From: Actinernus sp. WN-2022 | Taxonomy: Eukaryota > Cnidaria > Anthozoa > Actiniaria > Actinernidae | NCBI GenBank assembly: GCA_030867875.1 | Contig: JAOWCC010000577.1 | Location: 72,969,012 to 73,033,011, forward strand | Direction: 5' to 3' | DNA: 64,000 bases | Shown: positions 63,661-64,000 of the stretch, piece after piece | How the letters are laid out: each line of letters begins with the position of its first letter | Position numbering within the stretch: the first letter of the stretch is position 1 | Translations under genes and position numbers: made by a program | Notes under the pieces: model-generated | The model's database searches: none | The model's input: the letters and a program-made list of their open reading frames with translations, nothing else | What the model was told of the DNA's origin: nothing

Positions 63661-64000
63661 AAGTTTACTTAGCTTCCGTACCAGACTGTCACGAGTTACC
63701 GACGTTAAATAAGCTTTATCATTACCGTTACTGCTCTGGCAATGCACCAAAAAACGGCTCCATTGCATAAATTAGTACTGCTGCCTCGCTCGCTCGCTCC
63801 AGACTCGCTAGCTACAAGTCAAACTTTCTCCAACACGCTTCAATATTTTTCAACGCCTTCCAACAATGTTTTCATGTCATTTCAAACGGTTCAAGATCGG
63901 CTCCTACAAATGTTGTACCGATGTTGTACCGATGATGGACGCGGCGGTGTTGAAACGTTTAATTTGACTGGACCTTAGTCAGTGGTGATACTCAATAAGG
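63661..64000. other. No gene recognised
   Basis: TGTTGTACCGATG is tandemly duplicated at 63912-63935. The last bases (GATACTCAATAAGG) share only short words with the 54-bp minisatellite. No gene seen. Confidence 0.4.

Overview
This is eukaryotic, AT-rich, gene-poor and repeat-dense DNA. The best fit is an anthozoan cnidarian (stony coral or sea anemone). Reasons: intronless class A GPCR genes in a recent tandem duplication, many decayed CR1/L2-like LINE retrotransposons, tRNA-derived SINEs with Pol III box motifs, and dozens of small inverted-repeat elements (MITEs). No bacterial operon, rRNA gene or functional tRNA was seen. The species assignment is inference.

Layout. 1-3039 and 13297-16295 are two copies of a segmental duplication, each carrying one MECA-like GPCR gene of about 380 codons. 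3790-6780 is a three-deep transposon stack: TIR element, LINE inside it, 397-bp hairpin-rich element inside the LINE. 6800-9830 holds AT-rich palindromic DNA, a LINE tail and two members (7107-7345, 9480-9830) of a structured hairpin-element family. 11221-12558 holds SINE pieces and a 66-bp satellite. 16500-17350 is a LINE remnant. 18414-26056 is an older TIR element interrupted at 18443-23844 by a 5.4-kb element with a 9-bp target duplication (Mutator-like by TSD length) and long inverted arms built partly of a 15-bp tandem repeat. 26.2-33.5 kb is a mosaic of MITEs, a G-run/C-run element with a paralogous empty site, and a tandem array with five perfect CRE palindromes. 33.7-36.0 kb is a LINE followed by a 54-bp minisatellite. 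36.1-41 kb has a 107-bp palindrome, a transposase relic, a Harbinger-like MITE and Thr/Pro-type tandem repeats.

Besides the GPCRs, protein-coding candidates are an intronless 252-codon ORF with three internal repeats (42077-42835), a 315-codon acidic/coiled-coil ORF on the minus strand (51185-52132), and a short spliced minus-strand gene beside it (52371-52873). 44.7-46.2 kb, 56.3-56.9 kb and 58.1-59.5 kb are LINE remnants, each involved in a nested insertion. 48.1-49.4 kb is a foldback element.

The strongest candidate for something undescribed is the family at 7107-7345, 9480-9830, 60725-61055 and 61725-62092. Each copy has a shared head (TCTGATTGG or a variant) about 11 bp from a roughly 22-bp palindromic motif. 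In the three complete copies the motif recurs in opposite then same orientation inside a downstream hairpin. The motif sequence differs between copies but is held constant within a copy, and the hairpin loops track it with compensatory changes.
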